Positions 16,383 to 23,718 of a DNA stretch of 64,000 bases are shown here, in pieces (the stretch's first letter is position 1; every line of letters starts with the position of its first letter). This stretch comes from Micromonospora lupini str. Lupac 08 (GTDB lineage Bacteria > Actinomycetota > Actinomycetes > Mycobacteriales > Micromonosporaceae). Made by a program: the position numbers and the translations under genes. A model generated the notes under the pieces. It worked only from the letters and a program-made list of their open reading frames with translations, was not told the origin of the DNA and did not search any database. The stretch covers positions 6,228,982 through 6,292,981 of the forward strand of contig NZ_HF570108.1 in assembly GCF_000297395.2 (NCBI RefSeq). Reading direction: 5' to 3'.

Positions 16383-16412
16383 CCCACGCCACACCCGGGG
16401 GCGCGGCGTGGG
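16383..16412. terminator. Hairpin between DMT-like and GT4 genes
   Basis: CCCACGCC (16383-16390) pairs perfectly with GGCGTGGG (16405-16412), in the 46-bp gap between two convergent genes. The stem is followed by CTTCTC. Confidence 0.6.
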
Positions 16413-16421
16413 CTTCTCGGC

Positions 16422-17621
16422 TCAGGCCTCGACGGGCTTGCGGCGGCTCACGACCCGCTCGTAGAGGCGTTCCAGCGCACCGGCGGTCCGTTCCCAGGTG
16501 TAGCTGCTGCGGACCCGGTCCACGGCGGCGTGACCGTAGGCGAACCTGCCGGCGTTGTCGGCGAGCAGCCGGCGCAGGGAGACCCCGAGCGTCCGCACGT
16601 CGCCGGGGGGCACGAGTCGGCCGGTGACCTCGTCGACCACGGCATCCGCCAGGCCGCCCATCGCGTAGCCCACCACCGGCACGCCGCAGGCCATCGCCTC
16701 CAGCGAGACCCGCCCGGCCGAGGAGTAGTGCGGGGTGCAGGCCACCACGTCGGCGGACCGGTACCAGGTGGCCATCTGATCGTGCGGAACCGCCCCGACC
16801 AGGCGCACCTGGTCGGCCACCCCGGCGCGCTCGGCCAGCTGGCGGAGGCGACGCGCCTCCGCGTGGTTGGCCAGTTCACTGGCGGGCGGACCACCGGCGA
16901 TCACCAGCTCGGCGTCGCCGACCAGCCGCATGGCCCGGATCAGGTCGTCCTGGCCGTGCCCCGGGGACAGTCCACCGACGGAGAGGATGCGGGCCCGCTG
17001 TTCGCGCGGTGCCGCCTCGCCGTCCGGGTGGAACTGCGCGATGTCCACCCCGGCGGGCACCATCGCCACCGAGGTGCGTTGCAGACCCATCCGGGTCAGC
17101 TCGTCCACCTCGTCGTTGCACTGGGCGACGGCGATGTCCACCGCCCTGGTCAGCGCCCGTTCCAGCGGGATCCGCTCCCCCGGGCCGTCGTAGTCGCCGC
17201 CCAGGTGGCGCAACTGCTCCACCCCGAGCGAGTGGAAGGTCTGCACGACCGGGATGTCGGTCTCCCGGACGGCGTGCGCGGCCGCCAGGCCGCCGATCCA
17301 GTAGTGCCCGTGCACCACCTCGGGACGCCAGGCGCCGCTCCACTCGTCGGTCAGCCAGCGCCCGAACTCCGTGACGTGCGGGATCAGACCGGCGGTGGGC
17401 AGGGCGGTCGCCGGACCGACGGGCACCCGGTGCACCCGGTAGCCGTCGACCTCCGCCGTCGCCGGCAGCCCCGGGTCGTCCCGGCGCTCGTAGATGCGGA
17501 CATCATGGCCCCTGCCAGCCAGTTCGGCGGCGACCCGCGCAATGTGTTGTCGGGTGCCGACCGGCGGGCCGTCGGCGTGCCGGTACGAACTGGTGTGCGC
17601 GCAGACGAGGCCGACGCGCAT
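16422..17621 (-). CDS. Glycosyltransferase family 4 (GT-B fold)
   Basis: Retaining glycosyltransferase of 399 residues, cytosolic or membrane-peripheral. The N-terminal domain carries a Gly/His acceptor loop (GTRQHIARVAAELAGRGHDV) and HGHYWIGG. The donor domain has VPAGVDIAQFHP, a lengthened ILSVGGLSPGHGQDDL (usually GR...KG.. in this family), LVGAVPHDQMATWYRSADV and the E-x7-E motif in SLEAMACGVPVVGY. Sugar and acceptor are not predictable. Close relatives include glycogen, trehalose and mycothiol transferases. ATG at 17621 (MRVGLVCAHTSSY). It stands alone on the minus strand between convergent and divergent neighbours. Confidence 0.88.
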   Translation of the reverse strand: MRVGLVCAHTSSYRHADGPPVGTRQHIARVAAELAGRGHDVRIYERRDDPGLPATAEVDGYRVHRVPVGPATALPTAGLIPHVTEFGRWLTDEWSGAWRPEVVHGHYWIGGLAAAHAVRETDIPVVQTFHSLGVEQLRHLGGDYDGPGERIPLERALTRAVDIAVAQCNDEVDELTRMGLQRTSVAMVPAGVDIAQFHPDGEAAPREQRARILSVGGLSPGHGQDDLIRAMRLVGDAELVIAGGPPASELANHAEARRLRQLAERAGVADQVRLVGAVPHDQMATWYRSADVVACTPHYSSAGRVSLEAMACGVPVVGYAMGGLADAVVDEVTGRLVPPGDVRTLGVSLRRLLADNAGRFAYGHAAVDRVRSSYTWERTAGALERLYERVVSRRKPVEA

Positions 17622-17850
17622 GGGTCACCTCCCTGCGAATCTTTTCCTCGGCGGTCCCGGTCAGAGCGTCCCATTAACCTGCGGACCCGGAGCCGAAACC
17701 TGGCAGATCGGGAACAGTCACCGCAGGTGCCACCGACACTTGCGCCACGGCAACCACAGGAGCCCCGATCCGGTGCCGGCAAGGACGCTTCCCGATGATC
17801 CTCCGGCGGCTGGTGGTATGACCGGGCCCGACCGGGGGTACCGCTCAGGA

Positions 17851-18846
17851 ATGCCGCTGACCCGCACCCTCGACGATTCGACCGTGGTGATCACCGGCGC
17901 GTCCAGCGGGATCGGCACGGCCACCGCGTACGCCCTGGCCCGCCGGGGTACCGCCGTGGTGCTCGCCGCCCGCAGCGAGCCCGCGCTCCGACAGGTCGCG
18001 CAGCGCTGCCGGGAGCTGGGCGGCCGGGCGTTGGCCGTCCCGACCGACGTGACCGATCTGGAGTCGGTGCAGCAGCTGGCCGACCGCGCGGTGGGCGAAT
18101 TCGGCCGCATCGACGCCTGGGTCAACAACGCCGCGGTGAGCGCGGTGGGTCTGTTCGACGAGATCCCGGTCGCCGAGTTCCGGCGCGTGCTGGAGGTCAA
18201 CCTGTTGGGCACGGTGCACGGGATCAAGGCCGCGCTGCCGTACCTCGGCGCGGCCGGCGGTGGCGTGCTGATCAACAACGCGTCGGTGCTGGCCGAGGTG
18301 GCGATGCCGTACCAGTCGGCGTACAACGCCGCCAAGCACGGCATCCGCGGGCTGGCCGACACCGTCCGGCAGGAGCTGCGGGTCACCGGTCGGGGGCAGA
18401 TCTCCGTCTGCACCGTGCTGCCGGCCACCATCGACACCCCCTTCTTCCGGCACGCGGCCAACCACAGCGGTCGGGAGCTGGTGCCACCCCCGCCGGTGTA
18501 CCCGCCGGAGGTGGTCGCCGAGACGATCGTGCGGTTGCTGCGCCGGCCGCGCCGCGAGGCGTACGCCGGTGGCGCCGCCCGGCTGATCGGCCTGCAGTGG
18601 CGGTTGGCGCCCGCTCTGGTGGAGCGCACCCTCGGCTGGTACCTGCACCGCACCCAGTTCGGTCCGGGTGCGCGGCTGGACAGCACCGGAAACGTCTTCC
18701 ACGCCGACGGACAGGCCAGCCGCAGCGGGGGCTGGCACGGTCGGCGTCGGCAGCTGGTGCGGATGACCGCCGCGTTCGGTCTCGCCGCGGCCGGCACCGC
18801 CGTCGGCACGATGGCCATGAACCGCCGATCCCGATCGGATCGCTGA
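17851..18846 (+). CDS. Short-chain dehydrogenase/reductase
   Basis: NAD(P)-dependent oxidoreductase of 331 residues. Motifs: cofactor loop TGASSGIGTA, NNAAVSAVG, active-site Ser in NNASVLAEVAMPYQS, and Y-x3-K in YNAAKHG. The extra C-terminal 90 residues (ending MAMNRRSRSDR, with a possible hydrophobic helix AAFGLAAAGTAVGTMA) occur in the larger 'SDR family' proteins of actinobacteria. Substrate unknown. The start is ambiguous: ATG at 17851 gives normal SDR spacing and ATG at 17818 would add 11 residues. Neither has a strong ribosome site. Its TGA overlaps the ATG of the next gene (TGATG), so the two are coupled. Confidence 0.85.
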   Translation: MPLTRTLDDSTVVITGASSGIGTATAYALARRGTAVVLAARSEPALRQVAQRCRELGGRALAVPTDVTDLESVQQLADRAVGEFGRIDAWVNNAAVSAVGLFDEIPVAEFRRVLEVNLLGTVHGIKAALPYLGAAGGGVLINNASVLAEVAMPYQSAYNAAKHGIRGLADTVRQELRVTGRGQISVCTVLPATIDTPFFRHAANHSGRELVPPPPVYPPEVVAETIVRLLRRPRREAYAGGAARLIGLQWRLAPALVERTLGWYLHRTQFGPGARLDSTGNVFHADGQASRSGGWHGRRRQLVRMTAAFGLAAAGTAVGTMAMNRRSRSDR

Positions 18847-19652
18847 TGACCGGCGTCGACCGACCGGACGCGCCGTTCGTCCGCGGGCCACACTCCGAGG
18901 CGACCATCCCGGTGGACGAGCGCTGTCGGGTGGAGGTCGACGAGTCGTCCCCGGTCGTCCGGTTGAGCGGCGTGCTCGACGCCGTCGAGGCGGGTCGGGT
19001 CCACGACGTGTTGCTCGCACGGCTGAGCGACCGGCCCGGCCCGGTGGTCGCCGACGTGACCCGGCTGCTGGTCGCCGACCCGGCCGGGCGGAGTGTCTTC
19101 GCCGAGGTCCGCCGGGAGATCGCCGACTGGCCCGCCGCGGACCTCCTGCTCTGCGACCCGGCGGTCTCCGGGCCCGGTCGCCCCGACGCCGTCCTGGCGG
19201 GTGTGCCGGCCTGGCCCACCCTGGACGCCGCGCTGGCCGCGGTCGCCGCGGCCCCGCTGGCGGCGGTGCTGACCGCCGAGCTGCCGCCGGCCGCGGAGTC
19301 CGCCCGGCAGGCCCGTGAGCTGGTCGCGACCGGTTGTGCGCGTTGGGGCATGCCCTCCCTGACCGACCCGGCGCAGATCGCGGTCACCGAGATGGTCAAC
19401 AACGTGGTCACGCACGCCCGGACGCTTATGGACGTGCGGTTGGCGCCGCAGGGCGACACCCTGCACCTGGCGGTTCGTGACCACTCGTCGCGCCGGCCCA
19501 CGTTCGCCGGTCTGTCCCCGCCGAACCGTGTGGGTGGCCGCGGTCTGCTGCTGATCGACACCGTGGCCCGCCGGTGGGGCACCAGCATGGTGCCGGACGG
19601 CAAGGTCGTCTGGTGCGTGCTGCACCCGGACGACGAGGCAGCGCACGGCTGA
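18846..19652 (+). CDS. STAS-like plus HATPase_c_2 regulatory protein (RsbW-like)
   Basis: A 268-residue soluble protein. Residues about 28-140 resemble a STAS anti-anti-sigma domain (VVRLSGVLDAVEAGRVHDVL, then VVADVTRLLVADPAGRSVF). Residues about 160-265 form a GHKL ATPase related to the anti-sigma kinase RsbW: N box VTEMVNNVVTHA, HLAVRDHSSRRP and GGRGLLLIDTVARRWG. In the RsbV/RsbW families such modules regulate sigma factors by phosphorylation. Having both halves in one chain is a recurring actinobacterial theme. The target is unknown. It overlaps the SDR stop codon, which ties the two genes into one operon. Confidence 0.8.
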   Translation: MTGVDRPDAPFVRGPHSEATIPVDERCRVEVDESSPVVRLSGVLDAVEAGRVHDVLLARLSDRPGPVVADVTRLLVADPAGRSVFAEVRREIADWPAADLLLCDPAVSGPGRPDAVLAGVPAWPTLDAALAAVAAAPLAAVLTAELPPAAESARQARELVATGCARWGMPSLTDPAQIAVTEMVNNVVTHARTLMDVRLAPQGDTLHLAVRDHSSRRPTFAGLSPPNRVGGRGLLLIDTVARRWGTSMVPDGKVVWCVLHPDDEAAHG

Positions 19653-19740
19653 CGGGCCTCGCGCGCCCGGTGTCCGGTTCGCCGCGGCATGACCGGCGGT
19701 GCTCCGGTTACGGCGGGAGGGCAGCGGGTAGTGATCAGAC

Positions 19741-20313
19741 ATGCGCGACAACGAGTATCCGACCCCCGTGTCCGACACCGAGGCGGAGGGGCTGCCCGAC
19801 ACCGCCGATGACGACTCGACCGCCAACGACGACGTGCTCACCGGGCGCGAGGCGGACGGCCCGGAGCCGGCGCAGCTGCCCGGCGACCGGACGCCGGTGG
19901 CGGTGGACCGCTTCGGGACGACCGCCGAGGAGCAACTCGACGGGGAGTCGTTGGACTACAAGCTCGACCGGGAGGTCTACGAGCGCCCGGTGGACGATCC
20001 GCTGGCCGGCCCGGTCGACCCGAAGATCGCCTTCGAGGCCGAGAACGAGGCCGCCGCGGCGGAGGCCCAGCTGGACGCCGACGTGATGGACCCGGGGCCC
20101 ACCTCGGATCCCAACTCGCCGGTCTCCCTCTACGACCACGGCCAGCTCGGCACGGTCGCCGACCACACGGTGGGCCGGCTGGTGGAGCCGGACGAGGGGG
20201 CGCACACCGACCAGGAGACCGACTCCGTGGCGTACGACGCCGGGTCGGCGGGCGGCGGGGCGACCGCGGAGGAGCTGGCCATCCACGAGACCGAGCCGCC
20301 GCGCTCGGTCTGA
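19741..20313 (+). CDS. DUF5709 acidic protein of unknown function
   Basis: A 190-residue strongly acidic, probably largely disordered protein. It is recognised as DUF5709 by the C-terminal pattern GRLVEPDEGAHTDQETDSVAYD followed by GGATAEELAIHE; the first segment is given here only as a recognisable block. The N-terminal half repeats Asp/Glu/Thr-rich stretches (ADDDSTANDDVLTGRE). No enzyme motif, signal peptide or membrane helix. Family members are common in Actinobacteria and uncharacterised. ATG at 19741. The gene is 88 bp after the STAS/ATPase gene and convergent with the response regulator, 5 bp away. Confidence 0.82.
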   Translation: MRDNEYPTPVSDTEAEGLPDTADDDSTANDDVLTGREADGPEPAQLPGDRTPVAVDRFGTTAEEQLDGESLDYKLDREVYERPVDDPLAGPVDPKIAFEAENEAAAAEAQLDADVMDPGPTSDPNSPVSLYDHGQLGTVADHTVGRLVEPDEGAHTDQETDSVAYDAGSAGGGATAEELAIHETEPPRSV

Positions 20314-20318
20314 GCCGA

Positions 20319-20984
20319 TCAGTCGTCCAGGCCGCGCTCGATCGCGTAGCGGGTCAACTCGACCCGGTTGTGCAGGTGCAGCTTGCCCAGCGTGTTCTGC
20401 ACGTGGTTCTGCACCGTGCGGTGGGACAGGCCGAGCCGCTGCGCGATCTGCTTGTACGACATCCCCTTGGCCACCAGGCGCAGCACCTCCGTCTCCCGGT
20501 CGGTGAGGCGGGGCCTTCCCGGCTCCGCGTTCCCGGTCGTTCCCTGCCCCGGCCCGGCGGCCAACCGCCGGTACTCCCCCAGCACCAACCCCGCCAGGCC
20601 GGGCGTGAAGACCGGGTCACCGGCGGCGGTGCGGCGGACCGCGTCGAGGAACGCGGCGGGTGCCGTCGACTTCACCAGGTAGCCGGTGGCGCCCGCCTTG
20701 ACCGCGTCGAGCACGCTCTGCTCCTCGCCGCTGGCGCTGAGCATGAGCACCCGGACGTCGGGCAGCGCGGCACGCAGCCCGACGACCACCTCGACACCGG
20801 AGATGTCCGGTAGTTGCAGGTCGAGGACGACCACGTCGGGTCGGGCGGCGGCGGCAACCCGGATCGCCTGCCGCCCCTCGCCGCTTGTCGCCACCACCAG
20901 GAAGCCGGCCTCGGCCAGATCGCGGGCCACGCCCTCGCGCCACATCGGATGGTCGTCGACGACCATCACCCGCACGGCAGTCAC
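20319..20984 (-). CDS. NarL/LuxR-family response regulator (MacR-like)
   Basis: DNA-binding output half of a two-component system, 221 residues. The receiver domain has the acidic pair VVDDHPMW, the phosphoacceptor Asp in DVVVLDLQLPDISG (about residue 55), Ser in LMLSASGEE, and Lys in LVKSTAP. The LuxR helix-turn-helix is at about 155-215: LTDRETEVLRLVAKGMSYKQ, then RLGLSHRTVQNHVQNTLGKL. ATG at 20984 overlaps the kinase stop by 4 bp (ATGA), so the pair is co-translated. Pairing with a DUF5931/MacS-type kinase suggests the MacRS family, which in Streptomyces affects morphology and antibiotic production. Confidence 0.92.
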   Translation of the reverse strand: MTAVRVMVVDDHPMWREGVARDLAEAGFLVVATSGEGRQAIRVAAAARPDVVVLDLQLPDISGVEVVVGLRAALPDVRVLMLSASGEEQSVLDAVKAGATGYLVKSTAPAAFLDAVRRTAAGDPVFTPGLAGLVLGEYRRLAAGPGQGTTGNAEPGRPRLTDRETEVLRLVAKGMSYKQIAQRLGLSHRTVQNHVQNTLGKLHLHNRVELTRYAIERGLDD

Positions 20985-22105
20985 CGCTGTGTCCTCGGCA
21001 CGGTCAGCTCGATCTCGGTGCCCGCGTCGGCTGTCGACAGGATCCGGACCGTGCCCCCGAGGTCGGTCACCCGCCCGCGGATCGACTGGGCCACCCCGAG
21101 CCGTCCCTGCGCGGCGGCCTCGACCAGCCTGCCGTCCGGGATGCCCGGCCCCTCGTCACGGATCGACACGGTCACGGTCTCCCCCTCATCCTCGATCAAC
21201 ACCCAGGCCCGCCCGCCGGCGTGGCGGCCCACGTTGTCCAGGGCCGCCCCTGCGGCGGCCGCCAACTCGCCGGCCACCTGCCGGGGCAGGGTCACCGGGG
21301 TGGCGGGGGCCGAGAGCGACACCGCCGCCGAGGCGTACCGGCCGAGCAGGCCCCGCAGGTCCACCGCGTCCGTACCGCCGGCAGCGGCCGGTGCGGTGCC
21401 CGCGATCAGTGCCCGCAGGGCGGCCTCCTGCTCACCGGCGAGCCGGGCCAGTTCGCCGGCCTCGCCGGGCAGGTGCGCGCCGCGCCGCTGCACCAGCGCC
21501 AGCACCTGGAGCACCGAGTCGTGGATGTCGCGTGCCAGTCGTTCCCGCTCCCGGGTGGCCGCCTCCAGCTCCACCGCGTGTTGCAGGCGTTCCTCGGCGG
21601 CCACGGCGAGCCGGGCCACGTGCCCGACCACCACCCCGGCGAGCAGCAGCAGGATCACCCCGGTGAACGAGGACTGGCCGATCCGTTCCCGGGTGGCCAG
21701 GTCCGCGCCGGCGACCAGCAGCGCGGCCACCGTGCCCCGCCGGCGGCCGCCGGAGACGGCCCAGGCCAGCACCGGGCCGGCCATCCAGGCAACCCCCAGG
21801 GTGGGTACGCCGTGCCCGAGCGCCTCCCGTCCGACCGCCCAGGGGGTGGACAGCACGATGGCGATCACCACTCCGAGGTCGGCCAGCAGCAGCGGCCAGC
21901 GGCGCCGGGCGGGCCGGGCGTAGCCGACGGCGGTCGCCCCGGTCCAGAAGATCATCGTCAGGATCAGGGCGCCGACGGCGAACGGGTGGTCGTACCGGTC
22001 GACGTCGCGCACGGCGAGCGCGCAGACGTACAGGAGGGAGGCCACCCGGAACACCGTGAGCGCCCGCCAGAGCGGCACCTCGAAACCACCCGGGGGCGAC
22101 GGCAT
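20981..22105 (-). CDS. Sensor histidine kinase, MacS-like (DUF5931 N-terminus)
   Basis: Membrane sensor of 374 residues. The N-terminal half has about five or six helices beginning LWRALTVFRVASLLYVCALA, the DUF5931 pattern found in MacS kinases. The HisKA_3 box is ERERLARDIHDSVLQVLALV (about residue 185) and the ATPase has ALDNVGRHAGG, IRDEGPGIPDG and GTEIELTVP. I use ATG at 22105 (MPSPPGGFEVPLW). The frame stays open upstream but overlaps the divergent gene. The operon partner is the overlapping response regulator. The signal is unknown. Its promoter shares a 117-bp gap with the ATPase gene. Confidence 0.88.
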   Translation of the reverse strand: MPSPPGGFEVPLWRALTVFRVASLLYVCALAVRDVDRYDHPFAVGALILTMIFWTGATAVGYARPARRRWPLLLADLGVVIAIVLSTPWAVGREALGHGVPTLGVAWMAGPVLAWAVSGGRRRGTVAALLVAGADLATRERIGQSSFTGVILLLLAGVVVGHVARLAVAAEERLQHAVELEAATRERERLARDIHDSVLQVLALVQRRGAHLPGEAGELARLAGEQEAALRALIAGTAPAAAGGTDAVDLRGLLGRYASAAVSLSAPATPVTLPRQVAGELAAAAGAALDNVGRHAGGRAWVLIEDEGETVTVSIRDEGPGIPDGRLVEAAAQGRLGVAQSIRGRVTDLGGTVRILSTADAGTEIELTVPRTQR

Positions 22106-22222
22106 GGCGGTCAGGATGCCATAACCGGGCCGGAGGCGTGGGCCACGGAGTGCGCCTCGGGGAACCCTGACGTACGGTGGAAAAGCCGCGAAATACTCCG
22201 AGATCCGCCGTCGGGACGGGCC

Positions 22223-22678
22223 ATGACGAATGCAGATCCGCACGCACCGCGTACGGTTGTGCCCATCGAACCCTCCCTCCTGATCGCCGAGGCCTTCGAG
22301 CAGGCCCAGGTGACCGAGATTCGACACTCGGTCACCTCCTGCGCGCACGCCTCCGGCCTGGACGGCCAACGGCTGGACGACTTCGTGCTGGCGGTCAACG
22401 AGTTGATCACCAACGCCGTGCGGCACGGCGGTGGGCGCGGATGGCTGCGGCTCTGGCGGGAGCCGGGCGCGCTGTTCTGCGAGGTGGCGGACCACGGGCA
22501 GGGCATCACCCCGCAGCGGCTGGGCGACCGGAGCCGTCCCGCCCCGGACACCGCCGGCGGCTGGGGTCTCTGGCTGGCCCGGGAGCTGACCGACGACATG
22601 GAGATCGCCACCAGCGCCGCCGGCACCACCGTCCGCATCGCCGCCATCCTCTCCGCCACCGACCGCACCCAGCGCTGA
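22223..22678 (+). CDS. RsbW-like anti-sigma/regulatory ATPase (HATPase_c_2)
   Basis: A 151-residue stand-alone GHKL ATPase. It has the N box DFVLAVNELITNAVRHGG, the G1 box CEVADHGQGI and the G2 region GGWGLWLARELTDDMEI. The family, typified by RsbW and SpoIIAB, acts as Ser/Thr kinase of anti-anti-sigma proteins or directly as anti-sigma factor. Actinobacteria carry dozens of such proteins, mostly without known partners. ATG at 22223 has GGGACGGG 2-9 nt upstream. It is divergent from the MacS-like kinase and convergent with prs. No STAS partner is adjacent, but the fused protein at 18846 is nearby. Confidence 0.85.
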   Translation: MTNADPHAPRTVVPIEPSLLIAEAFEQAQVTEIRHSVTSCAHASGLDGQRLDDFVLAVNELITNAVRHGGGRGWLRLWREPGALFCEVADHGQGITPQRLGDRSRPAPDTAGGWGLWLARELTDDMEIATSAAGTTVRIAAILSATDRTQR

Positions 22679-22702
22679 ACCCGGGCGCGGGGTGCGGGCG
22701 GC

Positions 22703-23641
22703 TCAGCCGAAGAGGGCCGAGACCGACTCCCCGTTGTGGATCCGGCGCATGGCCTCGGCGAGGGCGGGCGCCACCGAGAGGACCTCGAGTTTCCCGACCC
22801 GCTTCTCGGCCGGGATGGGGACCGTGTTGGTGCAGACGATCTCCAACACGCCGTCCTGGTCGCTGAGCCGCCGCAGCGCGTCGCCGGAGAACAGGCCATG
22901 CGTGCAGGCCAGCCGGATCGACCGCACCTTCAGGCCGCGCAGGTGCTCCATCAGCTCGACCACCGTGCTGCCCTTGGCGATCTCGTCGTCCAGCACGATG
23001 ACGTCGCGGTCGGTGACCTCGCCGATCACCGCACTGATCTTGACCAGGTCGTCGCTGAACCGCTGCTTCGCACCGGCCGCCACCGGCGTGCCGAGCAGCC
23101 GGGCGAAGGCGGCGGCCTCCTTGGCGTTGCCCAGGTCGGGCGAGACCACCACCGTGTCGGTGAGGTCGTAGCGCCGGAAGTGGGTGGCCAGCTCGCGCAG
23201 CGCGTGCAGGTGATCCACGGGAACGCTGAAGAAGCCGTGCACCTGCGGCGAGTGCAGGGTCATCGCGAGCACCCGGTCCGCCCCGGCCGAGGTGAGCAGG
23301 TCGGCGACGAGCCGCGCGCCGATCGAGATCCGCGGCGCGTCCTTCTTGTCCGAGCGGGCGTACGCGTAGTGCGGCAGCACCACGGTGATCCGGCCGGCGG
23401 ACGCGCCCCGCGCCGCGTCGATCATCAGCAACAGTTCGACGAGGTTCTCCTGCACCGGCGGCACCAGCGGCTGGATCAGGAAGACGTCCCGCTCTCGGCA
23501 GTTGGCCTGCAACTGCACTTCCAGACAGTCGTTGGCGAACCGGGAGACCCGCACCGGATGCAGCGGCACCCCCAGGTGGGCGCAGATCTCGGCAGCCAGG
23601 TCGGGATGGGCGGTTCCACTGAAAACGGCGATGTCGCGCAC
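22703..23641 (-). CDS. prs: Ribose-phosphate pyrophosphokinase, atypical PRPP-loop paralogue
   Basis: Makes PRPP from ribose-5-phosphate and ATP, feeding nucleotide, His and Trp synthesis. The 312 residues align with Prs throughout: FSGTAHPDLAAEIC, SRFANDCLEVQLQ, PHYAYARSDKKDAPR, TLHSPQVHGFF and SPDLGNAKEAA. Two signature sites differ from textbook Prs. The PRPP loop is VLDDEIAKGSTVVEL rather than VDDMIDTGGT, and the catalytic-flexible-loop region is GAKQRFSDD rather than K-R-R. This suggests a paralogue with altered regulation or substrate, so function is less certain than fold. GTG at 23641 follows TACGAT by 8 nt, a probable leaderless start. Confidence 0.85.
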   Translation of the reverse strand: MRDIAVFSGTAHPDLAAEICAHLGVPLHPVRVSRFANDCLEVQLQANCRERDVFLIQPLVPPVQENLVELLLMIDAARGASAGRITVVLPHYAYARSDKKDAPRISIGARLVADLLTSAGADRVLAMTLHSPQVHGFFSVPVDHLHALRELATHFRRYDLTDTVVVSPDLGNAKEAAAFARLLGTPVAAGAKQRFSDDLVKISAVIGEVTDRDVIVLDDEIAKGSTVVELMEHLRGLKVRSIRLACTHGLFSGDALRRLSDQDGVLEIVCTNTVPIPAEKRVGKLEVLSVAPALAEAMRRIHNGESVSALFG

Positions 23642-23649
23642 GTTCGCAG

Positions 23650-23655
23650 ATCGTA
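23650..23655 (-). promoter_or_regulatory. -10 element of a probable leaderless prs promoter
   Basis: On the minus strand TACGAT (23655-23650) ends 8 nt before the GTG at 23641. No ribosome site is present between them. Confidence 0.5.
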
Positions 23656-23706
23656 GGCGATGCGGAGGCCAACGTGACGTCGGTCGCTCCGCGCCGCCGG
23701 TTTGGG

Positions 23707-23712
23707 TACGGT
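23707..23712 (+). promoter_or_regulatory. -10 element of a probable leaderless glpK promoter
   Basis: TACGGT ends 6 nt before the GTG at 23719. No ribosome site lies between. It faces away from the prs promoter in a 77-bp gap. Confidence 0.55.
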
Positions 23713-23718
23713 GCTGCC

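Noticed and set aside
23642..23718. Riboswitch upstream of glpK or prs
   Set aside because: The gap is 77 bp and the -10 boxes sit directly before the start codons, leaving no leader for an aptamer.
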